Origin: Silene latifolia
Lineage: Eukaryota > Streptophyta > Magnoliopsida > Caryophyllales > Caryophyllaceae
Direction: 5' to 3'
Assembly (NCBI RefSeq): GCF_048544455.1
Contig: NC_133536.1
Location: 22,880,152-22,944,151, forward strand
Length of the DNA: 64,000 nt
The notes below the pieces were generated by a model that worked only from the letters and a program-made list of their open reading frames with translations, did not search any database and was not told the origin of the DNA. Below, piece after piece: positions 22,992-34,322 of the stretch. The first letter of the stretch is position 1. Every line of letters begins with the position of its first letter. The position numbers and the translations under genes were made by a program.

Positions 22992-25447
22992 ATGTCTTCT
23001 GCTGACGCCGGGACTAGCACTTCTGCGGCGGGGGGTTCCCCGTCGCGTCTTGATGGGGAGGGGATACTAGACGCCATCCCGATAAGGTTTGGGGGCCCTA
23101 GGTCTCCTTCTCCCGTAGTCGATCCACCAATTTTGGAGGAACGGGAGGATGAGGGTGACGATGCTGATGAGGATGAGGGGACTCCTTCGATGGTGGGAGG
23201 TCTGTCTATCCCGGATCATGGCGAGCCCCGCACGACCGGTCTTGACCGTGCTTGGTCCCATAAGTTCGCCGATTGTTCCGGCGAGACATTTTTCGGAGGC
23301 CATTTTTCCTTCGGTGAGGGGTACAAGATCGTTATCCCTAAGAAGGGTCGAGCGGTCTGCTGCCCTCCACCGGTCACACCGGTGTGTACATCGGGCACCT
23401 GGAGTATGGGTTGCGGTTTCCTCTGAATAAATACGTCATGGCCATCATCAAAGCTATGAACGTCGCTGTGGCCCAACTACATCCGCTGGCCATGAGGACG
23501 ATAGTTGGCTTTGTGTGGCTCTGTCTTTTTAGGGGGGAGGTCCCGACAGTCAACTTATTCCGCCGCCTTCATCATCTATGGCCGTCAATCGCTGGTAAAG
23601 TGGGTTGGTATAGCGTGCAGGCGGAGCCAGGCTTCGTCTCCGTGTCCAAACTTACTTCTTGCAAAGCCTGGCAACGGCGATGGGTGTATGTTCAAGTGTC
23701 GGAGGACTACCCCCTGCCTCGGTCTTTCCAGAGCCCTGTTTACTTGCGGTGTGAGAACCGGGAAGAGTATGAGGAGTGTACTTCCCGGGGTAAAGTTAAA
23801 ATGGACGCTTCGATGGTCCCTCTTACTGAGGATGAGAAGCGGGCGATGCAGCTGTTTAATGCTGAGAAGGGATGGCTGCCCCCGACTCAGATTATTCTCC
23901 AGGATGAGCTGCTCTGCCACGTCGGCCTCATACCGGCCCTCAGCCAGGGTGAGTGGGGTCGGTGTGAGGCCCATCTTTACCTGTCATGCTCTTGTTTCAG
24001 AGTTCTGTTTTACTTCTTCTATGTAACCTTTGTTTGATTTCTTGCAGACCGGTTTGGCCAGGATCTGTCTGAGAGGACCTTGGAGAGGTTGGGGCTTGAC
24101 AAGGACAGGAAGGTCGTTAGACAAAGATCCTACGGCCGACTTGCGTGATCGTAGACCGTCTCCCAACGAGCTCATGGATAAGGAGCAAATCACCGGATCC
24201 GGCGGCCCAGCAAGGGTTCTCGGGGCGTGCCAAAGAGAACAAAGAAAGCGGCGTCCGGGTTGGCGGCGTCGGGCCGGCCTACCTCTTCGACCCCAAAGGT
24301 GGTTCGGGAGCTGTGGAGGTCATCGAAATCGCTGATGGGGCGGTGACCGTTGCTAAGGTCCTTTCTCCTCCGAAGAAGAGAAAAGAGCCTCCGTCTGCTT
24401 CCATCGTTGCCGGGGAGAAGACTGACTCAGCCGGCCCTCGAACGAAGAGGGTCCAGACTGGTACGGATCTAACTTGTGGTTCGGATTTAGGCTGGTTCGT
24501 TGGACATCCCAGGGCACGACCGGCTTTCTCGATGTGTCAATGCATGGTGACATGGATGCTCTGTAAATTTTTTGTAGATCCTCCTTCGGCAGGTCCGCTC
24601 TCACCGAATCGGCAAAATAGGGAAGCACTGAGAAGGCTATTGAGAAGGCGGGTGACAGAAATGTCATCGTTGACTCCTCAGCCCAGCAAATTCCTGCCTC
24701 CGAGCTTGTGGCAGAGGGTGTGAAATTGTATAAGAGGCTGGCGAAGTGGACCCAACAAGCCGGCTCCTACATCACGGAGCAGAGAAAACCATGGCCCAAG
24801 TCCGCGCCGATCGCGAAGCTTAAACTTGACCTCTCTCGCCGCAAGGGGGAAGCCGGGAAGGCTAAGTGATCTCTTCGCTGCCAAGAAGCGCGTGGAAGAA
24901 ACTGAGAAGTTGCTAGCGGCCGAGAGGGCCAAGGTTGAGGAAGCTGATGCCGCCACTGCCAAGATGATGGAGGAGCGGGACAGGTTCAAGGATGGTTACG
25001 ACGCCGTGGTTGCCAAGGGGGAAAAGTGGAAGGATCTGTTCCACAACCAGGCGGAGGCGCTCAGGGACGCGCAGGCTGCCCTTGCTCAAAAGGAGAAGGA
25101 TATTGCAATGCTTCAAGATGATCTCCTCCCTAAAATGTGCGCCCAATTCCGGGACCAGGCCGAGGAGGCGACCAGGGAGGCAATAAGAAGGCTCGTCCCC
25201 GAGGGCTCTTTCCCGTGGGATAAATTTGACCAGCTTTTGGACGAGATGGCTGATGCTTTTGCGGAGAGGCGGGCTGCGAGAGAAGGCGGAGGCGGCGAAG
25301 GCGGCTCAGATTGCTGAGGCCAAGGCGGCCTATGATGCAAAGGTGAAGGAGGGTGACAGGCTAAAGGCACTTGAAGATGTCGAGCCCTCTTCTGAGCCGG
25401 CCACCGAGGATGCTGCTGCTGCTGATGGAGGGCAGCAACAGGCATAG
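22992..25447 (+). pseudogene. Antisense gene of element 2, Transposase_28-like, coiled-coil tail
   Basis: This is the better kept copy of the antisense gene. A Ser/Gly/Asp-rich N-terminus leads into the conserved block (about 23380-23950: GHLEYGLRFPLNKYVMAIIK, HPLAMRTIVGFVWLC, CKAWQRRWVYVQV). An intron with GTGAGT donor (23949) and TTGCAG acceptor (to 24047) follows. A long Ala/Glu/Lys-rich coiled-coil region (about 24840-25320) ends in a stop at 25447. Element 3 inserted 13 bp after that stop, in the 3' untranslated part. The role is unknown; resemblance to PF04195 is by pattern. A few interruptions are apparent. Confidence 0.7.
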
Positions 25448-26190
25448 GGAGACGAGCGGTTGTGGACAGCGGGCCGCCCACGGGGGCGCTTGGTGAAGGG
25501 GCTCGAAAACAAGCGTTTGCATTTTGTAAGGAGTCGCCACCAATTTTTATGGGAAATTGGAACCGTTCGAATACCTCGCGTCATGTCAAGACACAAAGTA
25601 ATGACATGAACACTAAGCAATCGTTACCCTTAGCATTCTATGTCTAGAATGACTCTCGTGGATGCCAATGAACACGGGTGCTCACGGAGATCTGGAGTAA
25701 GGGGTGAGGGTACGTATTAGGAGGCTCTTTTGATCGAACACCTAATCCCGCCCGCCTCGATAGCGGCCTCTACTAATGATTAGGGAAGTTATTCGTACTT
25801 GATATACTGTCGGCTATATGCATGCAATGCAACATCCATAGATTAATCCTAGCATGTGAGAATTAGACTAAGTCGGTTGAACAATTAATTAGCATACAAT
25901 TAAGTCGAAGTAGGATTTAATGTTGATTTACATGTGGAAGCATACAAACAAAGAAAGAAATACAATAATTATGAATTACAATAATGAAAATTACAATAAT
26001 TACAACGGATAGGCGATTTGTGTCGAAAATACCTTTAAAACGGATGATTTGAGAAAAAGAAATAAAAGAATAAAAGAATAAAACAAAGAAATACGAACAA
26101 GTCAGAAGGTGATAATACGATTATTAGTTAGTTAATACGTAGCTAATTAAACTAGGTCAAGGCAGAAAAGGAGTTCAGGGACAGAATTCA

Positions 26191-26256
26191 CCCTGGAACA
26201 GGCGCAGCAGACACTGCGCCCTTTGGAAGAGGCGCAGCAGACGCTGCGTCTGTTCC
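26191..26256. repeat. Palindrome pair a
   Basis: Two successive GGCGCAGCAG-AN-CTGCGYC hairpins. The outer flanks (TTCACCCTGGAACAG and CTGTTCCAAGGGTGA) also pair, so the whole forms a nested palindrome of about 90 bp. Confidence 0.85.
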
Positions 26257-26794
26257 AAGGGTGAGTTCTGGCTGTGAAGCCGGAACTGCAAACCGTTAAT
26301 GTTGATTGGTGATTTACTGGATTGATTACGATTTTAGACTCGGATGGAAGTGATTAATGAATTATTTACATATGATTGAGGTCATAAAACAGTAAAACAT
26401 GGTTAAGACGGAAATAAGACGGATTAATTATGTGAAGGGTCGATGTTAATGAATGATTAATTAAACTAACTAACTAAACGAATTATTAACTAAACATGAT
26501 GAATTAATGATGGATTAATGAACAAACAGGTGAAAATATATCAACAATGAATCCCAGAAACCCAACATGAACGAATTGAATTTAATGACGAAAACCCGCA
26601 AATATTGATTATTTGGGATTTAAGTCGGATTTATGACGATTTAAACATGTTAATGATGATGGATAATACACATGTGAATTATTAAACTATCATGTGAACG
26701 AATTAACAGACGAACAAAACAAAAGAAATTAATTTGATACGAATTACAGAGGACGGAGGAAGAAGAAAAGAAGCAGGAACTGCGGCAGCCTCAC

Positions 26795-26854
26795 GAAGAG
26801 GCGCAGCAGGTGCTGCGCTCCTTCCTTGAGGCGCGGCGGTTGCTGCGTCTTTTC
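26795..26854. repeat. Palindrome pair b
   Basis: GAAGAGGCGCAGCAG-GT-GCTGCGCTCCTTC is followed by a second, more diverged hairpin. Confidence 0.8.
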
Positions 26855-27300
26855 TCGACGTCCGTCTACTGGAAATCCGCAAAAAAAAGGTTTTAAAGAC
26901 GGTTTTAGAAATCGGTTTTAATGGTGTTTTCGACATAAACCTTACAATAATGATACAATAATTAAAATACAATAAATAAAAGAGAGATTAATACACCCTC
27001 AGACTTACATGTTGACGGAACGAGAAGAACTAAGAAGATCGATTAGTGATGCTCGACGCGAATGCAAGGAAAGAGTGCCCTCGTAAGAGGAAAACGATTA
27101 AACAAGTTGATTAATTAGATTGATTGAGTGTAGTGGTCAAATTGGTCGGTCATGCAACGGAGAGGTCGGTACCGGAAGATCCGAGCTTACGTGGTCGGAA
27201 GTCCAAGCACGTAGGCGCCAATTAGTAAGAACGAAGTCTAGAATGCAAAGGGAGAAGAGAAGGGCGGACACTCGCGTGAGAAATATGAGGAACGAAAGCT

Positions 27301-27310
27301 CCTATTTATA
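27301..27310 (-). promoter_or_regulatory. TATA box of the element 3 LTR
   Basis: Minus-strand TATAAATAGG; palindrome pair c lies about 95-160 bp upstream. The same box is in the other LTR at 47506-47515. Confidence 0.65.
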
Positions 27311-27404
27311 CTAATCACGTGAAGGAATAGGGTTTCGGAGACTCTTTGGAAGTGAATCTCGGAAAGATATAAAAAAGATACGTAAATCATGCAAAGAAGG
27401 GCAC

Positions 27405-27469
27405 GGGAAGAGGCGCAAAGAACATCGCGTCTCTTGGAAGAGGCGCAAAGACTGCTTGCGTCTATTCCC
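27405..27469. repeat. Palindrome pair c
   Basis: GGGAAGAGGCGC...GCGTCTCTT followed by GGAAGAGGCGC...GCGTCTATTCCC. Confidence 0.8.
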
Positions 27470-28257
27470 AGGAGGTTTCCTCCTGCTAAGAAAGATTTCC
27501 GCGTTTGAGTTATGGTAGGACGGAAATAATTCGATTATCTTTTGAATATTACGGGATATTATTTGCCAAAAGATAAAATTTGAGAAATATGGAATAGAAA
27601 TATCCGGAACATTCCGAACATTCGACTCGGGATTTAACAACTATCGAAAAAATGGAGACGGTTTTTGACCCGGACTCCGAATGTACTCTAATTACTGCCA
27701 AAACGACCGTATCGGCACGTAGACGACAACTAAGAGGTTGACATTAATGTTTGAGCAATCACTTGACGATAATCTTACGAACTGTCACAAATCGTTCCGC
27801 GTATCAAACATGCGGCCCAATCATCACCGGGTGGTTTGCGAGGGGTGCGAAACGAGGTGTCTCTGAGCCCCCACTTTGACCGAGGCTTGGACAAGGCGAA
27901 AGTCAAAGTATAGCCATCAGGTCAATCGAAGATTACAACCTGACGACTATGGCGACGCGAGGCGGCTCAAGGGGTCTGAGCCAAGGACCTATCGTCGGGA
28001 ACATTTTAGAGTCTGTCGACTATCGGGGAGGGTCGTTTAAAGTCCATTAGACTACGTAAGGAGGCTCGCCAGCCATAAGAAGCGATCATACCTGAGATTT
28101 CTTCGAACTTCGCGGGGAAATAAGAGATATTGAAAACAGCAGGACGTCGGTAGAAACTGCTGGGGATCCACTTGCGTCGGTCTCAAGCGAACTCTGGCGA
28201 AATTTGGAGGTTGAATCTGCTTGCGTTGGCCTCAAGCGGACTCGGGGTTGGAGAATA

Positions 28258-28498
28258 TGCTGACGACTAGGAACATCTTGATCGTCGTAGGGGAAACCTT
28301 GAGTGAACAGTACTGCAAAATACTACTGCGCTGGGGATAGACGACTAGGAACATCTTGATCGTCGTAGAAAGAAAGTCTTGAGTGAGCAGTACTGCAAAA
28401 TACTACTGCGCTGGACATAAAAATTGAGCAATACTGCGAAATACTGCTGCGCGGGATAAAATGAATTCGGACAATACTGCAAAATACTGTCGCGCTGG
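28258..28498 (+). repeat. Repeats in the 3' region of element 3
   Basis: A box of about 27 bp, CARTACTGCRAAATACTRCTGCGC, occurs at 28308, 28388, 28429 and 28472. The first two sit inside an 80-bp tandem unit that starts GACGACTAGGAACATCTTGA. Confidence 0.8.
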
Positions 28499-28640
28499 AT
28501 AAAACGTGGGCCGGAACGAAAGAAAATCGTCGAAACGGACCAAAAGAACATAATAGCATTGACGAAGAGGCGCACCAAAGATGGGCCCACGAATAACGAA
28601 CTCATAACGGATTTTTGAAAACCCGCAAGGAGGGAACGAA

Positions 28641-28703
28641 GGAAGAGGCGCAGCAAGAGCTGCGTCTCTTGGAAGAGGCGCAGCACCTGCTGCGTCTGTT
28701 CCC
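28641..28703. repeat. Palindrome pair d, before the PMD gene
   Basis: GGAAGAGGCGCAGCA..AGCTGCGTCTCTT followed by GGAAGAGGCGCAGCA..TGCTGCGTCTGTTCC. It lies about 135-195 bp before the PMD gene's ATG. Confidence 0.85.
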
Positions 28704-28836
28704 CAATTTGGCAATTCTGCGTAAAAACGCGAAGGTCAGAAGGTTTATGTTCATTATTTCGAAACATAAATCACTCCATTCTCTCTCAAATCTTCACCAT
28801 TTTCGTCGAGGTTGGACTCAAAAGCTTGCTTAAAAT

Positions 28837-31800
28837 ATGACTAATCGAGGTATGTGCTTTAATCTTGCATTAATCTTCCATATTTGTCGAATTTTGAGCC
28901 GCGAACATTAGGGTTTTCGACCCTTTTGATCGAAAATTTGGGGCTTTTCCCCCAAATGGATTTGTCTTGCCAAATTGATGCTAGAAATGGATAATAGGTA
29001 ATGTTAGGAACATAACCATGTATTTACTTTGAATTTTCATCGAGTTCTGAGCCCTTGAGCGAATTTTGAGACGGTTTCACAGCTAGATCGTAAATTGCTT
29101 CGAAAATGGCCTTAGGATTGCCCATTGGTGATGAAATTTGATATTTGGAACCCTTGGATGATGGGTAAACTTTATACCATCTTGGAATTTTGGTTTGTGA
29201 CAACTTTTTCAGGACACTTTTTAGGGCATAACCGCCATTATAGCGAAATGCTGCCGAATTTTCGACTCGAACCCGAGACTAGGCTTTGACTCGGACTTGA
29301 CTTGACTCAATTCATCACATGGGTGATTGAATTGGTGGGAATATGGCCAAGGATGGCCAGAAATGGGGAATTCCGGGGCCTTGAAGGCTCGAAAACTTCT
29401 TAACAAAGGCTTGTCGTCATGGGACGCGGCCTGGATTTGCTTTAATGTTTGCAGGTGACGATGCTTCTACTTCTGGGAGAGATCCCATAGACATAGACGC
29501 TGCTGTTGTTGAGGAGGCTTTGGAGCAGGCCTTCACCGCCGCGGTGATGGTCGCTGCGACGAGGTTCCCGAGGAGGAGGTCTGGCGAGGAGGAGGAGATT
29601 CCGAGACGGGCCCACCTCGGCCGAGGAGGTCGTCACCGAGAGGTGCTCTGCGTGGGCGAGACTGGGAGAGTAGGCACCTTGTGTGGGCTGCAGAGGGTCA
29701 CTTGTCCTACAGGACGGTGAAGAGCTTGGTAAATAGGAATTCCCTAACTCATTACCTATCCTTTTCTATTTTTGTTCAAATTTCTTTCAAATTTACTCAA
29801 AACTAAAGATAGCTTTGTTTCAAATCATAATAGGAGGCCGGAACATCCGGTCATTCTCGGGTATACGACAAATGATGGAGCACTACGAGCGGCCGGTTTC
29901 GGAGGAGGAGAGAGCCATGATCGAGCGTGGAGCGTTCGGTCCTCTGGTTCAGGTCTGGAGGGATATCGTGAAGAGGAAGTTACGGGCCAACCTTAGCCTG
30001 GTCCGCGCTTTCTTGGACCGATTTTGGGATACGACTTCCACGTTTCACTTGCCTTTTGGTGAGGTGGGAGTTACCTTGGAGGACTACGGCATGATTTCTC
30101 AGTGCCGTGCGGGGATCGAGGAGATGGTGTGGCCGGAGACTGGCATGAGGGCGGATTCGGCCGAGGCGAGGAGGTTGATCGGCTGGAACTTGTCGCCGAA
30201 GGCTGTTGCGGTGCCGGGTTTGGTACCCAGTACCTATGTTCGAGACTACTTCGCGGGGAAGACCCCGACTTCGGTGGTGATCGATGGGAGGGAGACGGCT
30301 CCTCCTCCTTGTACAGCTGAGCAGAGGGCTCGTCTGTGGCTTTGGTGGTTCTTGTCTTCGATTTACCTCGGAGACAAGGGTGAGAGGTCATGTCGACGAA
30401 GCTTCTCCCCTTCCTTTCGACCCGAGCTCCCTAGGGCGTTGGGACCGGTCATCACTGGTTTTGCGGTCCTCATCCGCTTTATGAGGGCCATGGTTCGTCC
30501 GGAGTTGATGGAGAAGGGGACTTCTCCTGGCGCTGTCGGACCCGGGCTACTGTTGGAGGTATGAACCCTCCTTTAGACCACAGTAAATTCCTTTCTTTTA
30601 TCAAAGATCGAAAGATCGTCATTGACTATTCTGTTTTACAGGCGTGGGTGTACTCTTACTTTCCGGACCTCGCGCCCAAGAGGACGGAGCACGGAGAGGG
30701 CCTACCCCGTGGTGAGGATTGGGTCATGTGCCGGACGAAGAGCAAGCGTTCTTCTCACAATGTCTACCGGCGGGATGTGAACGCTCTTGGTGAGCGGCGT
30801 GAGTATCCTATTTGTATTCATTCACACCTTCTTATACTTTGTTTTAAATTGATCATAGGAATGACCTTTGCCTTTATATTGTCGCATGGGTGCCCAGGAC
30901 CGGGCGGAGTACGTGGAGCGCCTCCTTTTGTCGTTGAGGTCCTTCGACCTAGGAGCTCGAGTCGGCTGTTGTTGTGGACGTCGATGGGTCCGTGTGGTAT
31001 CCGGGCGAGCGGTTAGCTCGTCGGTGCTTTCGGGGCGCGTTGACGGTTCCCGTCGATCCTCCTAGGACGATGTTTAGGGAGCCTTCTGAGGCTGAGAGGG
31101 AGGCGGACTTGGCTGGTGCTAGTGGCGACGACCTTCTTCTCCCTGACGAGGATTACTCGGCATTCCTTTACGGGAGGTTGGCGTACTGGCCAGTAGTGGT
31201 GAGTATCTTTTGTTTTCTTGTTGGATCTTGATTTTCGAGAATTGCGACGAAAGATCATCGATTAACGAGAGCCATTTGTCTTTGCAGGAGGTTGAGGCGG
31301 CGGGCATCGAGCCCCCAGAGTATCCCGAGACCCTTGAGTACACTGACGCTACTGGGAGGACGACGATCTCCGAGCTGCGTGACTTTGACGTGGCTGTGAC
31401 GGATGCTGGCCTAGATGACTGGCAGCATCTGATTCGGAGGGTGAGTTCCCGTTTTGCATAGTTTTCGTGTAAGAACACATTTGATTGAATTTGTTCAATT
31501 TTGCTGAGAATTACTTTTGAAATGCAGGTCGCGCCATCTCGGTTCGTGGCATTATGGAGGGTGGCCAACCGGCTGCGAGCTACCGCCATCGAGGCACTCA
31601 TCGGTGGTCGGGGTCGTCAGGTATGAACCTCATTTGTTTTTTCCTTGATTTTTGGTTTTCCAGTTTTGTTTGAATTGATTGACATGAGCCAATTTATTAT
31701 TGTCCACAGGCTGATCGTGAGCTGGAGCGAGAGTTGACCCAGTCTCGGGAGGAGACGGCTCGTTTGTCGAGGGAGCTCGAGTTTCGGGACGCCGAGATTG

Positions 31801-31847
31801 CCGCTCTTATGGCGAGGGTTGCCGAGCTGGAGGGTGCACAGCAGTAG
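28837..31847 (+). pseudogene. Antisense plant-mobile-domain (PMD) gene in element 3
   Basis: This multi-exon plus-strand gene lies opposite to pol. A short first exon at 28837 ends at a GTATGT donor. Later blocks (from 29455, 29834, 30642 and onward) are bounded by good GT and AG signals. The main block (29834-30560) has the plant mobile domain pattern, with TSTFHLPFGEVGVTLEDYGM and a following 'CRAGI...W'. This domain (Pfam PMD, PF10536) is known from MAIN/MAIL1 proteins and from plant transposable elements. The final block encodes a heptad-like tail (EETARLSRELEFRDAEIAAL) and stops at 31845-31847. Whether it is intact as spliced is not judged here. Its function in the element is unknown. 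Confidence 0.7.
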
Positions 31848-31888
31848 TCTGCGTGGTTTTGATTTTGAACATTTTTGGACTTTGTTTT

Positions 31889-31980
31889 GGGGCGAAGCCC
31901 CCAGTTTACTTGGATTTTTGGACCTGTTTGGGGCGAAGCCCCCCCAGTTGTACATTTGGACTTGTTTGGGGCGAAGCCCC
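31889..31980 (+). repeat. Three GGGGCGAAGCCCC hairpins after the PMD gene
   Basis: The perfect 13-base hairpin sits at 31889-31901, 31930-31942 and 31968-31980. These are inside a tandem repeat of about 40 bp with GGACTTGTTT and CCAGTTT flanks. The first starts 42 bp after the PMD gene's stop codon. GCGAAGC is known as an unusually stable mini-hairpin core. Confidence 0.85.
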
Positions 31981-31989
31981 CAGTTTGCT

Positions 31990-32560
31990 TGTACATTTGC
32001 TTTTTTGTTGTATATACGACGGCCTGAGTGCCTTTTGCTGTTGGGTTGTGTTGGTTGTACCTGCAGGTTAGCTTTTGAACAGGTTTGGTAGACAACGGTT
32101 TATGCCGTCATGCTGCCGAAATTTACATAGAAAAATCACGCAACACATACATTTTATATACACATAGGGCCTTTAATTAGCGCAAAATGAGACTCGAAAG
32201 GACGTGAAAATGCAAAAATTTTGCCGGAAATGACCGGACGGTAGGGAGGGTTACCCCCGAAAAAAAAGAAAAAGAGAAATCTGTAAGTTAGAAAATGGAA
32301 AAAAAAATAGAAATTAAGAAAATGAAATGACTAAGTAAATGTTGAAATAAAAAAAGAATTAAAATGAAAACTAAATATAAAAGTGCGAGAAAAAATGGCG
32401 GAAAATGTCGATATCGCCTCGAAATGCGCGTCCGCGGATTAAGGAAACCTGAAGCATGGTAAATTTCTCGGATTTACCAAAATAAAATCCCGTAGGAATA
32501 GGAAATTATTTGTTTATAGAATTAGGAAAGATCCAAACGCGAAATCACGAAGTGAGGTGG
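31990..32560. other. Spacer between the two antisense genes
   Basis: AT-rich and purine-rich; no coding signal. The end of the PMD transcript and the start region of the next gene should fall here. Confidence 0.5.
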
Positions 32561-32623
32561 GGAAGAGGCGCAGCATGAGTGCGTCCCCTTTGAAGAGGCG
32601 CAAAGAGTGCCGCGCCTGTTCCC
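32561..32623. repeat. Palindrome pair e, before the DUF7745-like gene
   Basis: GGAAGAGGCGCAGCA...TGCGTCCCC followed by GAAGAGGCGC...GCGCCTGTTCCC, ending about 42 bp before the TATA box at 32665. Confidence 0.8.
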
Positions 32624-32664
32624 AAGCAGGTCGGTTCTGACGGATTTTTGGAAACAGCAATCAG

Positions 32665-32672
32665 TATAAATA
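32665..32672 (+). promoter_or_regulatory. TATA box of the DUF7745-like gene
   Basis: TATAAATA lies about 70 bp before the first ATG at 32744, with a pyrimidine-rich leader in between. Confidence 0.65.
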
Positions 32673-32743
32673 GAAGCGTCGACGAAGCTTTAAATCATAT
32701 AATTCTTCCGTCTCTCTTTCGTCGCCTCACATAAAAATTCCCA

Positions 32744-33440
32744 ATGAATTTTCAAGAGAAAATTATCATCATGAATACTTTGGAGATTCGCTTGAAGGAA
32801 TGGACTAATGAGTTTTCGAACATTGAGAAGCACGATATGGGTGCTTATAACCTTGGGTCTTTATTGAGTTTGAAACTCATTAAGGTTGTAAGACCGTTCT
32901 TGGATGCTTGCCTTGATTATTGGGACCCAAATTATCATGTTTTTGCGTTCCCAGGAGGTGATATTTGTCCTTTTCCTGGAGGAAATTGTCGCTATTGGCG
33001 GGTGGGACCACTGAACATCTACCTGCCATCCCTTCTACTGCTCAAGGGTATAAGAGCAAGTTTAGAGATTTGCTTGGACTTACTAGACTGGAGGTGGATC
33101 GCTTAGTTACTCCGAAAGGCGTGAGGATGCTAGATTTTATAGACCGATTCATCAACAGGGCCGACCCTACTGTCTCTTATGTTGCTAGGAGGAGAGCATT
33201 TGGCTTCTGTCTGCTGCATGTATATGTCTTCCAGGGACATGTTGATGAAGATTTGAGAGGCGATCCTCGTCTTCTGGGCCTTATTGAGCAAATGGAGCTG
33301 CGCAGGAGCCCAGCTTGTCTATGCCTAGGGGAGATCATTTTGGGCTTGGATAATAGGAAATCCAACCGTGATCTGCCGTTCTTGGGAAGTCCCGTTATCC
33401 TACAGGTAAAAGACACCTTTCTTTCTTTTTTTTCGTTTTG

Positions 33441-33517
<77 letters not shown>

Positions 33518-34322
33518 GGTGTGTCTAATAATACCGTTTTTTGGTAGGTTTGGCTTATGGAACGGCTCCGATTGCTCGAGCCCCCAGTTCATGCACTTTC
33601 CTATCATGCCCGTATGATTTCGATGAGGACACGGTACGTACATGGTGGACTTCACCTGGTCTGCGACTATTGGAAGAACAAGTCAAGATCGATGATGGCC
33701 CACCGATCGGGTGGGTCGTTCCGTGGTGGCACCTCAAGTCATCACTTTGGGGTGTCTTCTTTGGATCCTACTAGGTCCGTGCGCATTCCCGGATTGGAGT
33801 TTATGGTATGCATCTTCCCGAGAGATTGATGAGACAAGTCGGGTTGAAGCGGATGATCCCTAGGCTTGACACCGTTCCTGATCGCTGCTATGGCGCTTAC
33901 TACAGAGAGCCGAAGAGAGTGGTCTATGAAATGGGCCCAAAGAAACATGTGGTTCTTGAACTTCTCCTCCAATGCCTTGTGGGTGTCGGACTCTTATCCG
34001 AGGTGGAGGAAGGTCAGAACCCGGAAGAGCGCGAAAGACCGAGGAAGCGCGAGCCCGTTGACTACAAGGTGCGAGAGGAGAGAAAGAGAAGGAGAAGCAT
34101 CCGACGAAAGGAGAAGAAGAAGCCGGGTTCCAAGTCATTCATCCTTCGAAGAAATCGAAGACTACTCCTGTCGCAGAGATGGTGGTTGGCAAGAATGGAA
34201 GAGTCAGGCCTCGAGAAAGACCGTTGGTGATTAGGTCTGAAGTGGTGCAAGAGCGCCCGGCTCGAGGTCGTGACAAGAAATATGACAAGAACGACAAGGG
34301 CAAGGGAAAGATGGAGGAATAG
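32744..34322 (+). pseudogene. Antisense DUF7745-like gene in element 3
   Basis: The N-terminal frame (MNTLEIRLKEWTNEF, LGSLLSLKLIKVVRPFLDA, YWDPNYHVFAF) follows the pattern of DUF7745 proteins, which are common in plant genomes and often transposon-linked. The middle part continues to an intron-like gap (GT near 33407, AG near 33547) that contains a run of about 73 T. The C-terminal part is highly basic (Arg/Lys/Glu) and ends at 34320-34322. It sits between the PMD gene and the end of pol, reading toward pol. Function unknown; about two or three interruptions. Confidence 0.55.
33443..33515 (+). repeat. Poly-T run of about 73 bases
   Basis: An uninterrupted T homopolymer inside the intron-like gap of the DUF7745-like gene. 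Its length may be an assembly estimate. Confidence 0.9.

Larger units (their letters stand above)
25461..27865 (-). repeat. Element 3 left LTR (3' LTR)
   Basis: About 2405 bp, starting TGTGGACAGCGGGCC on the plus strand. The inner end is inferred by comparison with the right LTR and a GTGGGGGC purine tract next to it. Minus-strand TATA box at 27301-27310. It contains three palindrome pairs. Confidence 0.88.

Noticed and set aside
31889-31980. GGGGCGAAGCCCC as bacterial-type transcription terminators
   Set aside because: The DNA is plant nuclear and the stems lack the following T run expected of such terminators.
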